From the NCBI GenBank assembly GCA_051881635.1, contig JBJEQG010000079.1, positions 1 to 55,626 on the forward strand: 55,626 bases of DNA, given 5' to 3'. Under the pieces are notes generated by a model. It was given only the letters and a program-made list of their open reading frames with translations. It had not been told where the DNA came from and ran no database searches. Shown here piece by piece: positions 1 to 8,120 of the stretch. The position numbers and the translations under genes are program-made. Positions within the stretch are counted from its first letter, which is position 1; each line of letters opens with the position of its first letter. This stretch comes from JBJEQG01 sp051881635. GTDB lineage: Bacteria > Bacillota > Clostridia > Oscillospirales > Acutalibacteraceae.

Positions 1-2
1 AA

Positions 3-134
3 ATTGAACATTCCCGTCATCGTTCTGTTGACAATTTCTTTGTTAATCTTCTTTCTGCTCTTGTTGCATATTCTTTTATTCCTAAAAAGCCTGCTCTTAA
101 TATTTGTAATAATAATGCACTCTCTATTCTTTGA
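3..134 (+). pseudogene. C-terminal end of a transposase, probably IS982 family (cut by window edge)
   Basis: An open frame enters from the left edge and stops at 132-134. The visible 43 residues contain IEHSRHRS, then a hydrophobic NLLSALVAY stretch and PKKPALN. This pattern of RH-rich, N-x-x-V-N-L-L and PKKP resembles the extreme C-terminus of IS982-family DDE transposases as I remember them, with no alignment to back it. Just after the stop, GTCGAACTCACGTT (about 138-151) could be the right terminal inverted repeat, but the left end is outside the window so this cannot be tested here. Whether the element is intact is unknown. It could also be another DDE family. Confidence 0.5.
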
Positions 135-261
135 TTTTCGGTCGAACTCACGTTAAAATATGTATGATAAAATCAATAAAGGTCGTTTTCATTATTCTAA
201 CACAGTTGATATATAAAGGTATGAATTTTTTGTGGACAAATTCAGTTTATGGCATGGAAAA

Positions 262-317
262 GGACACAGTGAACATGGTATTGTTGAGGTTTTATCAACA
301 AAAAGTTCACTGTGTCC
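262..317. repeat. Long perfect inverted repeat downstream of mtnN; hairpin, possible minus-strand terminator
   Basis: GGACACAGTGAAC at 262-274 is exactly complementary to GTTCACTGTGTCC at 305-317, and inside it TTGTTGA (281-287) pairs with TCAACAA (295-301). Read on the minus strand the hairpin lies about 50 bases after the mtnN stop and is followed by CCTTTTCC, so it could end the acyltransferase-rsmE-mtnN transcript. The 13-bp outer stem is longer than most terminators here, and it sits next to an IS remnant, so a small mobile repeat is an alternative. The rest of 135-368 shows only short unsupported frames. Confidence 0.65.
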
Positions 318-368
318 CAAGAATATACAATCGCCAAGAAAAATTGCTTGCCTCTCCAAGCCTTAATG

Positions 369-1076
369 TCAAGTATGATTGAGGCTTGCCGTAAAAGCTT
401 TGATAATATTACAGGATTTTTGGGCGGCAATCTGACTGAAACGGCTGTATTCCATAGCGTCATCTTCCTCATTCATACTGTCGGACATTGAACGGAGAAT
501 GGCAAAGGGAACACCGTTAAGAAAACAAGTCTGACCAATCGCTCCGCCTTCCATTTCACAAACAATCGCTCCGAATTTTTCATTTAGAGCTGTGCGTTTT
601 TCGTTTCCGCAAATAAATTGGTCGCCTGTTGCAACTGTACCGAAAGTATATGTAATATCTTCCAATTTGTCGCAAACAACGGCTAACTGCTGTCTGAGAG
701 TGATGTCGGCGTCAATATAAACACGATTGCCGCAGGAAAGTGTCAAAAGTCCTGGTTCATCTCCCAAAGCGGTAGTGTCCATATCGTGCTGTACGACACG
801 GTCTGCAATTACCGTATGTCCGATATGTGTGGTATGGCTTGTACTGCCGCCTACACCTGTATTTATGATATAATCGGGGTGATAAGTCAAAATCATTGTT
901 TGAGTACAAACGGCGGCATTGACTTTTCCGACACCGCACATGGCAATAACACACGCTGTACCGTTGAGTTTTCCACAGTGATAAACAACAGAGCCGATAT
1001 TTTCGGTGCGAACATCGGTCATATCCGCAACCAGATTTTCCATTTCAATTTTCATGGCAGCAATAATACCAATCAT
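369..1076 (-). CDS. mtnN: 5'-methylthioadenosine/S-adenosylhomocysteine nucleosidase
   Basis: Cleaves adenine from MTA and SAH in the cytoplasm, clearing the by-products of SAM-dependent methylation and feeding homocysteine/methionine recovery. The 235 residues match the family length. Visible marks are the N-terminal MIGIIAAMKIEME with the catalytic Glu region, the NTGVGGS phosphate-binding loop, the ATGDQF segment, the CEMEGGAIGQ motif (substrate ribose contact) and RSMSDS, which carries the general-acid Asp. GGAGG lies 8 bases before ATG. It is the last gene of a minus-strand operon, 14 bases after rsmE. Removal of SAH links it functionally to the methyltransferase upstream and to metH elsewhere in the window. 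Confidence 0.95.
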   Translation of the reverse strand: MIGIIAAMKIEMENLVADMTDVRTENIGSVVYHCGKLNGTACVIAMCGVGKVNAAVCTQTMILTYHPDYIINTGVGGSTSHTTHIGHTVIADRVVQHDMDTTALGDEPGLLTLSCGNRVYIDADITLRQQLAVVCDKLEDITYTFGTVATGDQFICGNEKRTALNEKFGAIVCEMEGGAIGQTCFLNGVPFAILRSMSDSMNEEDDAMEYSRFSQIAAQKSCNIIKAFTASLNHT

Positions 1077-1090
1077 TTTTAAAACCTCCG

Positions 1091-1813
1091 TTAATCCATA
1101 TTTCCCGTATGGAACATAATAATAGATAAAGCCGCCAAAGGGGCTGTTTCGGCACGCAAAATGCGTTTGCCGAGTGTTGTGCAGACTGCACCGTTCTGTG
1201 TCAGTATTTCAACCTCGTTTTCACCAAATCCGCCCTCAGGTCCAATGAAAACGGCAATTTTTCTGTCGTCAGGGGATAGAACACGGGCAAGCGGTTTTCC
1301 GCCGCCCTCATAAAATAAAATGCCGACATCAAAGGTATTCAGTCGGTCGGCAGCCTGTTTCAGTGTACAAAGATTTTCGACTTGCGGAATTATATTCCTA
1401 TGTGACTGCATAGCGGCTTGAAAGGCAATTTTTTGGTAACGCTGTAACTTTTTGGCGGATGTTTTGTCATCGGGACGGGATATACAGCGTTCCGTCAGAA
1501 CGGGAACAATGGCATGAACACCCAACTCGACTGATTTCTGTATCATATTTTCAAACTTATCGCCTTTGGTAAGGGCGGCAAATAATGTAACTTCAACGGA
1601 CGGCTCATTTTGACAGGCGTCTTTTGACATTTCACGGACAAATACACCTTCGTCACAAATCCGTTCAATTTTACAGATATGTTCTGTACCCTCAGAGTCA
1701 CAAAGCGTCAGTATTTCTCCGACCGCCATTCGTAGAGAACGGGTAATGTGTACGGCGTCCTCGCCCGTAATCCATGCGGTTTCATTCAAAGTATCCGTAA
1801 AAAACCAATTCAT
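1091..1813 (-). CDS. rsmE: 16S rRNA (uracil1498-N3)-methyltransferase RsmE
   Basis: SPOUT-class methyltransferase that methylates N3 of U1498 in 16S rRNA using SAM. The N-terminal PUA-like part (about 1-70, with the HITRSLRMAVGE stretch) is followed by the trefoil-knot domain. The SAM-binding knot is clear: FIGPEGGFGENEVE, then LGKRILRAETAPLAALSI near the C-terminus. Its 240 residues equal the usual length. AAGGAG precedes the ATG by about 11 bases. The upstream acyltransferase gene ends 91 bases before it and no convincing terminator is seen between them, so the three genes may share a transcript. Confidence 0.95.
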   Translation of the reverse strand: MNWFFTDTLNETAWITGEDAVHITRSLRMAVGEILTLCDSEGTEHICKIERICDEGVFVREMSKDACQNEPSVEVTLFAALTKGDKFENMIQKSVELGVHAIVPVLTERCISRPDDKTSAKKLQRYQKIAFQAAMQSHRNIIPQVENLCTLKQAADRLNTFDVGILFYEGGGKPLARVLSPDDRKIAVFIGPEGGFGENEVEILTQNGAVCTTLGKRILRAETAPLAALSIIMFHTGNMD

Positions 1814-1904
1814 AATTTTTTCTGCTCCTTATGGTTTGGAATGGAATTTTTGATACAAAATGGCAATAATAAGAAAACAAGAAGGACACAAGAGCAGAGC
1901 CTTG

Positions 1905-2474
1905 TTATCCCTCTTGGACGGTTTGTGTTGACGGCGGTTCTGTTTGTATATCGGTTTTTGGAACGGTTTTTGCAAGATTACGCTGTTTACGCTCCTGTTT
2001 TTTCAAAATTGTGCGTTTAACCTTTTGCAGACGGAAACGGTTATAACGCTGAATAATCGCAAAAGGAAGATTGCCCAGCAAGACACAAATACTCAGAATC
2101 AAAGCCATTCCAAAGCTGTTGATAATAAACAGAACAATGGCAAAGGCACAGTTCATCATGTGATTCCATTCGCCACGACAGGTTTCCATAATAAATTCAT
2201 CGAGATATTCAATCGAAAGGTCGTCGATATGGTCTTTGGAAAAGCCGTCTTTGCCGACATGCTGAGGCAAAAAATCTTTCCATTTGTTAATTTTAAGATA
2301 GTCGTTATAAAATTTTCCCTCCCGTTCCCATTTGCGGGGACGATACCATTTTCTGTTGGGATTGAATAATTTTGGGGTCACTGATATACATATAAAAAAT
2401 GTGGCAAAGTGCCAGATTGTACCTAAAAGCAAGTTAATCAGCAGAGCCTCTAAGTTAGATGTTTCTCTTAACAT
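1905..2474 (-). CDS. CrtO-like glycosyl-4,4'-diaponeurosporenoate acyltransferase family membrane protein
   Basis: A 189-residue membrane protein. I recognise the family from NKWKDFLP, the conserved ETCRGEWNH segment and NLPFAIIQRYNRFRL; the last closely parallels staphylococcal CrtO, which acylates a carotenoid glycoside in staphyloxanthin synthesis. Hydrophobic segments lie at about 7-29 and two near 115-160, followed by a basic tail. I chose the ATG at 2474 because GGAGG stands 6 bases upstream; a longer frame to 2519 has no ribosome site. No other carotenoid gene is nearby, so the true substrate is unknown and may be another glycolipid. A TATAAT-like box (minus strand, 2508-2503) lies just upstream, without a clear -35. 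Confidence 0.75.
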   Translation of the reverse strand: MLRETSNLEALLINLLLGTIWHFATFFICISVTPKLFNPNRKWYRPRKWEREGKFYNDYLKINKWKDFLPQHVGKDGFSKDHIDDLSIEYLDEFIMETCRGEWNHMMNCAFAIVLFIINSFGMALILSICVLLGNLPFAIIQRYNRFRLQKVKRTILKKQERKQRNLAKTVPKTDIQTEPPSTQTVQEG

Positions 2475-2565
2475 AATAACCTCCATAAAGGTATTCAAAT
2501 ATATTATACAATATTTCAAATATCAAAATGTGTACAAATTGTAAACAACATTCCAAAATAAGGAC

Positions 2566-2594
2566 TTGCAGAAAAGCCATAAAAATAGTAAACT
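2566..2594 (+). promoter_or_regulatory. Predicted sigma-A promoter of cinA
   Basis: TTGCAG (2566-2571), 17-bp spacer, TAAACT (2589-2594), 32 bases before the cinA start codon. Confidence 0.55.
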
Positions 2595-2626
2595 AATTAT
2601 ATATAAAGGCGAAAAGAGGTTCAATT

Positions 2627-3880
2627 ATGAAAGCGGAAATCCTTTGTGTGGGAACGGAATTGCTTTTGGGCGATATTTTGAATACAAATGCTCAATTTTT
2701 GTCCCGTGAATTGGCGGCATTGGGTGTTAATGTTTATCGTCAAAGTGTTGTTGGGGATAATGCGGAACGCCTTAGAAAAGAATTGAGCCGTGCTTTTGAA
2801 GATTGTGACATAGTCATAACCACAGGCGGTTTAGGGCCGACTTATGATGATTTGACAAAGGAAACAGTTGCCGAATATTTCGGTGTTGAAATGGAATATA
2901 ATGCGGCGGCACTGAAAAGTATTGAGGACTATTACGGCAAAACGGGACGGACGGTAACAGATGCAATTCGCAAACAGGCATATATTCCAAAAGGTGCGGA
3001 TTGTCTGCCAAATCATAACGGAACAGCTCCGGGTGTTTTGCTAAGTAAGAAAGGAAAAACCATTGTTTTGTTTCCCGGACCGCCAAGAGAAATGCAGACG
3101 ATGTTTTTGGAGAATATTCCCGCTTATATTGAAAAAAAGACCAATCAAATGATTATCTCAAAAACAGTGCATATTTTCGGTATGGGTGAGGCAATGGTTG
3201 AGGAAAAACTGCGTGATTACATGACAACGCACACTAATCCGACATTAGCCCCTTATGCCAAAGACGGTGAGGTACAGCTCCGTGTAACCTGTTGTGCTGG
3301 AACAAAAGCAGATGCCGAAAATGCAATACAGCCTGTTTTGGAACATATTTGTAAAGTCATTGGTCAAGAATATATCTATGGTATAGATGTGGGCAACCTC
3401 CAAACGGCATTGGTTCAAAAATTACAGGAAAAACATCTGTCTGTGGCAACGGCAGAGAGTTTAACCGGTGGTTTGGTGTCTGAACGCATTACAGCGGTTT
3501 CGGGAGCGTCATCAGTGTTTTCATGCGGTGTTTGTGCCTATTCCAATGAAATAAAAACCCGGGTTTTGGGCGTTTCTAAAACAACGCTGGATACCTATAC
3601 TGAATACAGCAAACAGACCGCTTTGGAAATGGCAAAAGGTGTGCGGCTTTTGAGCGGTGCGGATATAGGGATTGCCACAACAGGTATTGCAGGACCTACG
3701 GGGGGAACGAAAGAAAAACCTGTCGGTTTGGTCTATGTGGCGGTAGACAGCGAAAAAGGCAGTCATGCGGTGGAACTTCGGCTTAATCAGGGACGGCAGA
3801 ACACAAGAGAGTATATCCGCTTTATATCTTCATCACACGGACTGTATATGGCACTGCGTTTGGCGGAACAATTCCAATAA
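2627..3880 (+). CDS. cinA: CinA: competence/damage-inducible protein A, nicotinamide-nucleotide amidase
   Basis: The 417-residue protein has the two usual parts: an N-terminal MoCF-like domain (about 1-170; ELLLGDILNTNAQFLS, TTGGLGPTYDDLTKE, LFPGPPREM) and a C-terminal amidase domain (about 255-415; ATAESLTGGLVSERIT, ATTGIAGPTGGT) that converts NMN to nicotinate mononucleotide in pyridine-nucleotide recycling. In other Firmicutes the gene belongs to the competence regulon and sits near recA. Neither recA nor competence genes are adjacent here, so a link to DNA uptake by the pilus locus downstream is only conjecture. AAAGAGG precedes the ATG at normal spacing. It is transcribed away from the acyltransferase operon. 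Confidence 0.95.
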   Translation: MKAEILCVGTELLLGDILNTNAQFLSRELAALGVNVYRQSVVGDNAERLRKELSRAFEDCDIVITTGGLGPTYDDLTKETVAEYFGVEMEYNAAALKSIEDYYGKTGRTVTDAIRKQAYIPKGADCLPNHNGTAPGVLLSKKGKTIVLFPGPPREMQTMFLENIPAYIEKKTNQMIISKTVHIFGMGEAMVEEKLRDYMTTHTNPTLAPYAKDGEVQLRVTCCAGTKADAENAIQPVLEHICKVIGQEYIYGIDVGNLQTALVQKLQEKHLSVATAESLTGGLVSERITAVSGASSVFSCGVCAYSNEIKTRVLGVSKTTLDTYTEYSKQTALEMAKGVRLLSGADIGIATTGIAGPTGGTKEKPVGLVYVAVDSEKGSHAVELRLNQGRQNTREYIRFISSSHGLYMALRLAEQFQ

Positions 3881-3998
3881 AATAATTTACTCCTATTTTT
3901 ACACAAAGTTGTTGAAAAAATAGCAAAGAAATGTTGGAAATTTGTTATAAAAATCAAAAAAACTTAGGTCTGTTTTAGAATTTTTTGGGAACAAACTA

Positions 3999-4027
3999 TT
4001 GATTAAAATGTAGTGATATGTTAAAAT
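3999..4027 (+). promoter_or_regulatory. Predicted sigma-A promoter of the glucanotransferase-phosphorylase gene
   Basis: TTGATT (3999-4004), 17-bp spacer, TAAAAT (4022-4027). The leader holds a small hairpin, ACCGAAA pairing with TTTCGGT around 4063-4085, followed by an A/T-rich run. This is too weak to call an attenuator. Nothing else is evident in 3881-4114. Confidence 0.6.
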
Positions 4028-4114
4028 GATATAGTGTAAATTGATAAAAAACCATAGAATATACCGAAACCGGGAATTTTTCGGTTAAAAAATTTAAAAG
4101 ATGGAGATGATAAA

Positions 4115-7100
4115 ATGGCAAGAAGTGCCGGAATATTGATGCCCATAACTTCGCTTCCGTCTAATTATGGAATTGGAACTTTGGGTAAGGCCGCTTATGA
4201 GTTCGTAGACTTTTTAAAAGAGGCCGGTCAGCAGTATTGGCAGTTGCTTCCGGTAGGTCCGACAAGTTACGGAGATTCCCCGTATCAGTCCTTTTCAACT
4301 TATGCGGGCAATCCCTATATGATTGATTTGGATATTCTGTGCGAAGAGGGTCTTCTTATTCGTAACGAAATCAAAGACTTGGACTGGGGAAGCGACCCCG
4401 GTCGTGTTGATTATGAAAAAATATTTAACACACGCTTTGGTGTCCTCAGAAAAGCATACGAACGCTTTAAGTCCTGCGACCAACAGGAATACTGGGATTT
4501 TTGCAGAGAAGAAGACAGTTGGCTTACAAATTACGCCATGTACATGGCGATTAAGTTCTATTTGGGACAAAAATCATGGACAGAGTGGCCGGACGACATC
4601 AAGTACAGAGAATATAATGCGGTTGAGTATTATTACCATCTTCTTTATGATGATGTTATGTTTTGGAAGTTTGTGCAGTTCCAATTTTACAAACAATGGT
4701 TTGAGCTGAAAGAATATGCCAATAAGAGCGGCGTGAAGCTGTTTGGTGATATGCCTATTTATGTAGCTATGGACAGTGCCGACACTTGGGCAAATCCGCG
4801 TGTTTTCTGGCTGGACCAAAAGCGTAATCCCGTACGGGTTGCCGGCTGTCCGCCGGACTATTTCTCAGAAACCGGTCAGCTTTGGGGCAATCCGCTTTAT
4901 GATTGGATTTATCTTGAAAATACAGGCTTTAAATGGTGGATAAACCGTATTCGTGGTGCAGCCCGTATGTTTGATGTTACAAGAATCGACCATTTCAGAG
5001 CTTTTGAGGCATTTTATGCCATTCCTTATCCCGCAGAAACGGCAATCGACGGTGAGTGGATAGACGGTCCGAAGATGAAATTCTTTAATAAACTTAAAGA
5101 AGAATTGGGCGATATTCCGATTATTGCGGAGGACCTTGGTTTCCTCACACCGGGCGTAAAGAAACTTTTGGAGGACACAGGCTATCCGGGTATGAAAATC
5201 CTTGAATTTGCTTTTGACTCCAAAGAGGACAGCAACTATTTGCCGCACAACTATCCGAGCAACAGTGTATGTTATACGGGAACGCATGATAATGACACCA
5301 TTCTCGGCTGGTATAACTCCGCAGAAAAAGAGGATAAGGAATATGCGGAGGTTTATTGCCGTCTGAGTAAAAAAGAAGGCATTAACTGGGGTTTCATTCG
5401 CACTGCATACGCAAGTGTCAGTGATTATGCTATAGTTCAGATGCAGGATCTTCTCGGACTCGGTTCTGAGGCGAGAATGAATATTCCGTCTACTTTGGGC
5501 GGAAACTGGACATGGAGAATGGACAAGGGAGCAACGACTCCCGCTTTGGCGAAAAAACTTTATAATTTGGCAAAAATTTACAGAAGGCTGGAGGATGACA
5601 AAAATATGAAGAAAAATGCCATTATCGACAACCTCGTACTTACTGCAAAGAACGAGTATTGTAAGGAGCTTAACGAGCTTTCCCCTGCTGAACTTCATCT
5701 TGCATTGGGCAAGGCCATGATGGGTGAAATCTCTGAGAGATGGGCAAAGAGCAAGGAAACACACGCAAACCACAGAAGAGCTTACTATTTCTCGGCAGAG
5801 TTCCTTATGGGTCGTATGATGTACAACAACCTTTATGCTATGGGCGTACTTGACCAGGTTAAGAAGCTCCTTGCTGAAAAAGGCGTAGACATCAATGTAT
5901 TTGAGGATATTGATGACGCTGCACTCGGTAACGGCGGTTTGGGCCGTTTGGCTGCATGCTTCCTTGATTCTGCCGCAACACAGGATGTTCCGCTTGACGG
6001 TTATGGTATCCGTTATAAATACGGTTTGTTCAAGCAGAGCATTGTTGACGGTTTTCAGGTTGAAACAGCCGATGATTGGCAGAGCTTCGGTGACCCATGG
6101 TGCATTAGAAGAGCTGAGGACACAGTTACCGTTAAGTTTGCTGACCAGACAGTAAAGGCTGTTCCGTATGATATGGCCGTTATCGGTTATGGCACGGAAA
6201 ACATCAACACACTCCGTCTTTGGCAGGCAGAGGCTGTTAATGATTTCGATTTCCTTGAATTCAACGACAGCAAGTATGATGAAGCCGTTAAGGAAAAGAA
6301 TGATGCTGAGAATATCTCCAAAGTTCTCTATCCGAATGACAACAGCTATCCGGGCAAGATTTTGAGATTGAAACAGCAGTATTTCTTCTGCAGTGCATCT
6401 TTGCAGGATATTATCAAGAAATACAAGAAGAAACACGGCAATGATTATTCTCAATTTGCTGCACATTGTGCAATTCAGTTGAACGATACACACCCGGTTG
6501 TTTCCATTCCGGAGTTGATTCGTTTGCTCCAAAATGACGGTCTGTCTTTTGACAAGGCATTTGAAATTGCTCAAAAGACCTTTGCTTATACAAACCACAC
6601 CGTTATGTCCGAAGCACTCGAAAAATGGGATATTAAGCTCATCACAAGCGTTATTCCGGAAATTTATGACATCATCGTTAAGATTAACGACCGTTTGGTT
6701 GCTGACCTGACAGCAAAGGGTCTTAATGTTCCGGTTGAGGTTGAAGGCGAAAGCGAAGTTGAAGGTGCTGAGAAGAAAGAGAAAAAGACAAAACTCGACG
6801 GCATGAAGATTATCGACGGCAACCTTATCCACATGGCAAGACTGGCTGTTTATGCGTCCAGCTATACAAACGGTGTTGCATGGATTCATACGGAAATCTT
6901 GAAGAACGATGTTCTGAAAGATTGGTATGCAATCTATCCGGAGCGTTTCCAGAACAAGACAAACGGTATTACACAACGCCGTTGGCTCGGTCTTTGCAAC
7001 CCGCAGCTTTCCGAGTTCATTTCTGACGAAATCGGTACAAAGTGGGTTAGAAACCTTGATGAACTCAAAAAGCTCGAAGGCAAGATTGACGACAAGACAA

Positions 7101-8020
7101 TCGCTCGTTTCAACGAGATTAAGGCTATCAAGAAGAAAGAGCTTTCCGACTTCATCTTGAAGCATGACAATGTTTATATTGACCCGTCATTTATCTTTGA
7201 CATTCAGGTTAAGAGATTGCATGAGTACAAAAGACAGCTTTTGAACGCATTCTCCATTATGGCAATTTACTTCCGCCTGAAAGACGGTACTTTGAAGGAC
7301 TTCACACCGACAGCGTTTATCTTCGGTGCAAAGGCTGCTCCGGGATATGCCCGTGCAAAGGCAATTATCAAGTATATAAATGAGATTGCAAAGCTCATCA
7401 ACAATGACCCTGATATGCAGGATAAGCTGAAAGTTGTTTTCGTTGCAAACTACAATGTATCCTATGCAGAGAAGATTGTTACGGCTGCTGATATTTCCGA
7501 GCAGATTTCCACAGCCGGCACAGAGGCTTCTGGTACAGGTAACATGAAGTTCATGCTCAACGGTGCAGTTACACTTGGCACTTATGACGGTGCGAATGTT
7601 GAAATTACACAGCAGGCAGGCGAGGAAAACGAGTATATCTTTGGTGCGAGAGTTGAAGAAATCAACGAAATCAAAGATAGTTATGACCCGAAGGCAATCT
7701 ATGATGCGAACCCCGAAATTAAGAGAGTTATCGACACTCTTATTGACGGACGTTTCTCTGACGGCGGCAAGACAGGCGAAGGCAGCTTTGCTGAATTGCA
7801 TAAGGCTCTCTTGGAAGGTGCAAGCTGGCATCAGCCTGACCACTACTTCATTCTCAGAGATTTGCCGGATTATATCGAAACAAAGCTCAAAGCCAACAAG
7901 GATTATAAAGACAGAATGTCTTTCGGCAGAAAGTGCCTGATGAATACCGCAAATGCCGGTATGTTCTCCAGTGACCGTACAATTCTGCAATATGCAACAG
8001 AGTTGTGGCATGTAAAATAA
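4115..8020 (+). CDS. Fusion enzyme: 4-alpha-glucanotransferase (GH77) + glycogen/maltodextrin phosphorylase (GT35)
   Basis: One uninterrupted frame of 1301 residues. Residues 1-495 are a full MalQ: SLPSNYGIGTLG, nucleophile Asp292 in TRIDHFRAF, acid/base Glu339 in IIAEDLG, and Asp392 in GTHDNDT, at spacings like those of Thermus amylomaltase. Residues 498-1301 are a full GlgP: AYYFSAEFLMGR, QLNDTHP, and the PLP lysine Lys1145 in GTGNMKFMLNGA. A Glu/Lys-rich insertion lies near 873-895. There is almost no linker. MalQ lengthens short maltodextrins by disproportionation and phosphorylase releases glucose-1-phosphate from the products, so the fusion joins consecutive steps of cytosolic glycogen/starch-dextrin use. 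GGAGATGA precedes the ATG. The large antisense frames here are shadows. Confidence 0.96.
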   Translation: MARSAGILMPITSLPSNYGIGTLGKAAYEFVDFLKEAGQQYWQLLPVGPTSYGDSPYQSFSTYAGNPYMIDLDILCEEGLLIRNEIKDLDWGSDPGRVDYEKIFNTRFGVLRKAYERFKSCDQQEYWDFCREEDSWLTNYAMYMAIKFYLGQKSWTEWPDDIKYREYNAVEYYYHLLYDDVMFWKFVQFQFYKQWFELKEYANKSGVKLFGDMPIYVAMDSADTWANPRVFWLDQKRNPVRVAGCPPDYFSETGQLWGNPLYDWIYLENTGFKWWINRIRGAARMFDVTRIDHFRAFEAFYAIPYPAETAIDGEWIDGPKMKFFNKLKEELGDIPIIAEDLGFLTPGVKKLLEDTGYPGMKILEFAFDSKEDSNYLPHNYPSNSVCYTGTHDNDTILGWYNSAEKEDKEYAEVYCRLSKKEGINWGFIRTAYASVSDYAIVQMQDLLGLGSEARMNIPSTLGGNWTWRMDKGATTPALAKKLYNLAKIYRRLEDDKNMKKNAIIDNLVLTAKNEYCKELNELSPAELHLALGKAMMGEISERWAKSKETHANHRRAYYFSAEFLMGRMMYNNLYAMGVLDQVKKLLAEKGVDINVFEDIDDAALGNGGLGRLAACFLDSAATQDVPLDGYGIRYKYGLFKQSIVDGFQVETADDWQSFGDPWCIRRAEDTVTVKFADQTVKAVPYDMAVIGYGTENINTLRLWQAEAVNDFDFLEFNDSKYDEAVKEKNDAENISKVLYPNDNSYPGKILRLKQQYFFCSASLQDIIKKYKKKHGNDYSQFAAHCAIQLNDTHPVVSIPELIRLLQNDGLSFDKAFEIAQKTFAYTNHTVMSEALEKWDIKLITSVIPEIYDIIVKINDRLVADLTAKGLNVPVEVEGESEVEGAEKKEKKTKLDGMKIIDGNLIHMARLAVYASSYTNGVAWIHTEILKNDVLKDWYAIYPERFQNKTNGITQRRWLGLCNPQLSEFISDEIGTKWVRNLDELKKLEGKIDDKTIARFNEIKAIKKKELSDFILKHDNVYIDPSFIFDIQVKRLHEYKRQLLNAFSIMAIYFRLKDGTLKDFTPTAFIFGAKAAPGYARAKAIIKYINEIAKLINNDPDMQDKLKVVFVANYNVSYAEKIVTAADISEQISTAGTEASGTGNMKFMLNGAVTLGTYDGANVEITQQAGEENEYIFGARVEEINEIKDSYDPKAIYDANPEIKRVIDTLIDGRFSDGGKTGEGSFAELHKALLEGASWHQPDHYFILRDLPDYIETKLKANKDYKDRMSFGRKCLMNTANAGMFSSDRTILQYATELWHVK

Positions 8021-8051
8021 TTTCAAAATAAAATCTGTTTCTGATACTATA

Positions 8052-8081
8052 ATCGTTGTGTGGAGTCATCTGCACAACGAT
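8052..8081 (+). terminator. Hairpin after the fusion gene, terminator-like
   Basis: ATCGTTGTG (8052-8060) pairs perfectly with CACAACGAT (8073-8081), 12-base loop. The following tract (TTAGTGTATC) is poor in T, so termination may be partial and the next two genes could be read through. Confidence 0.5.
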
Positions 8082-8120
8082 TTAGTGTATCATATCGGAA
8101 TTTTGGGGAAAGATGTTTTT

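Noticed and set aside
131..472. Small frames on both strands between the transposase end and mtnN
   Set aside because: They overlap the perfect hairpin and the mtnN end, have no ribosome site and no sensible protein character.
4865..7165. A 766-codon open frame on the minus strand opposite the glucanotransferase-phosphorylase gene
   Set aside because: It mirrors the codon bias of the real gene, has cysteine/leucine-rich low-complexity translation and no recognisable domain or ribosome site.
7187..8026. A 279-codon minus-strand frame over the phosphorylase end
   Set aside because: Same reason: shadow of a strongly biased coding strand.
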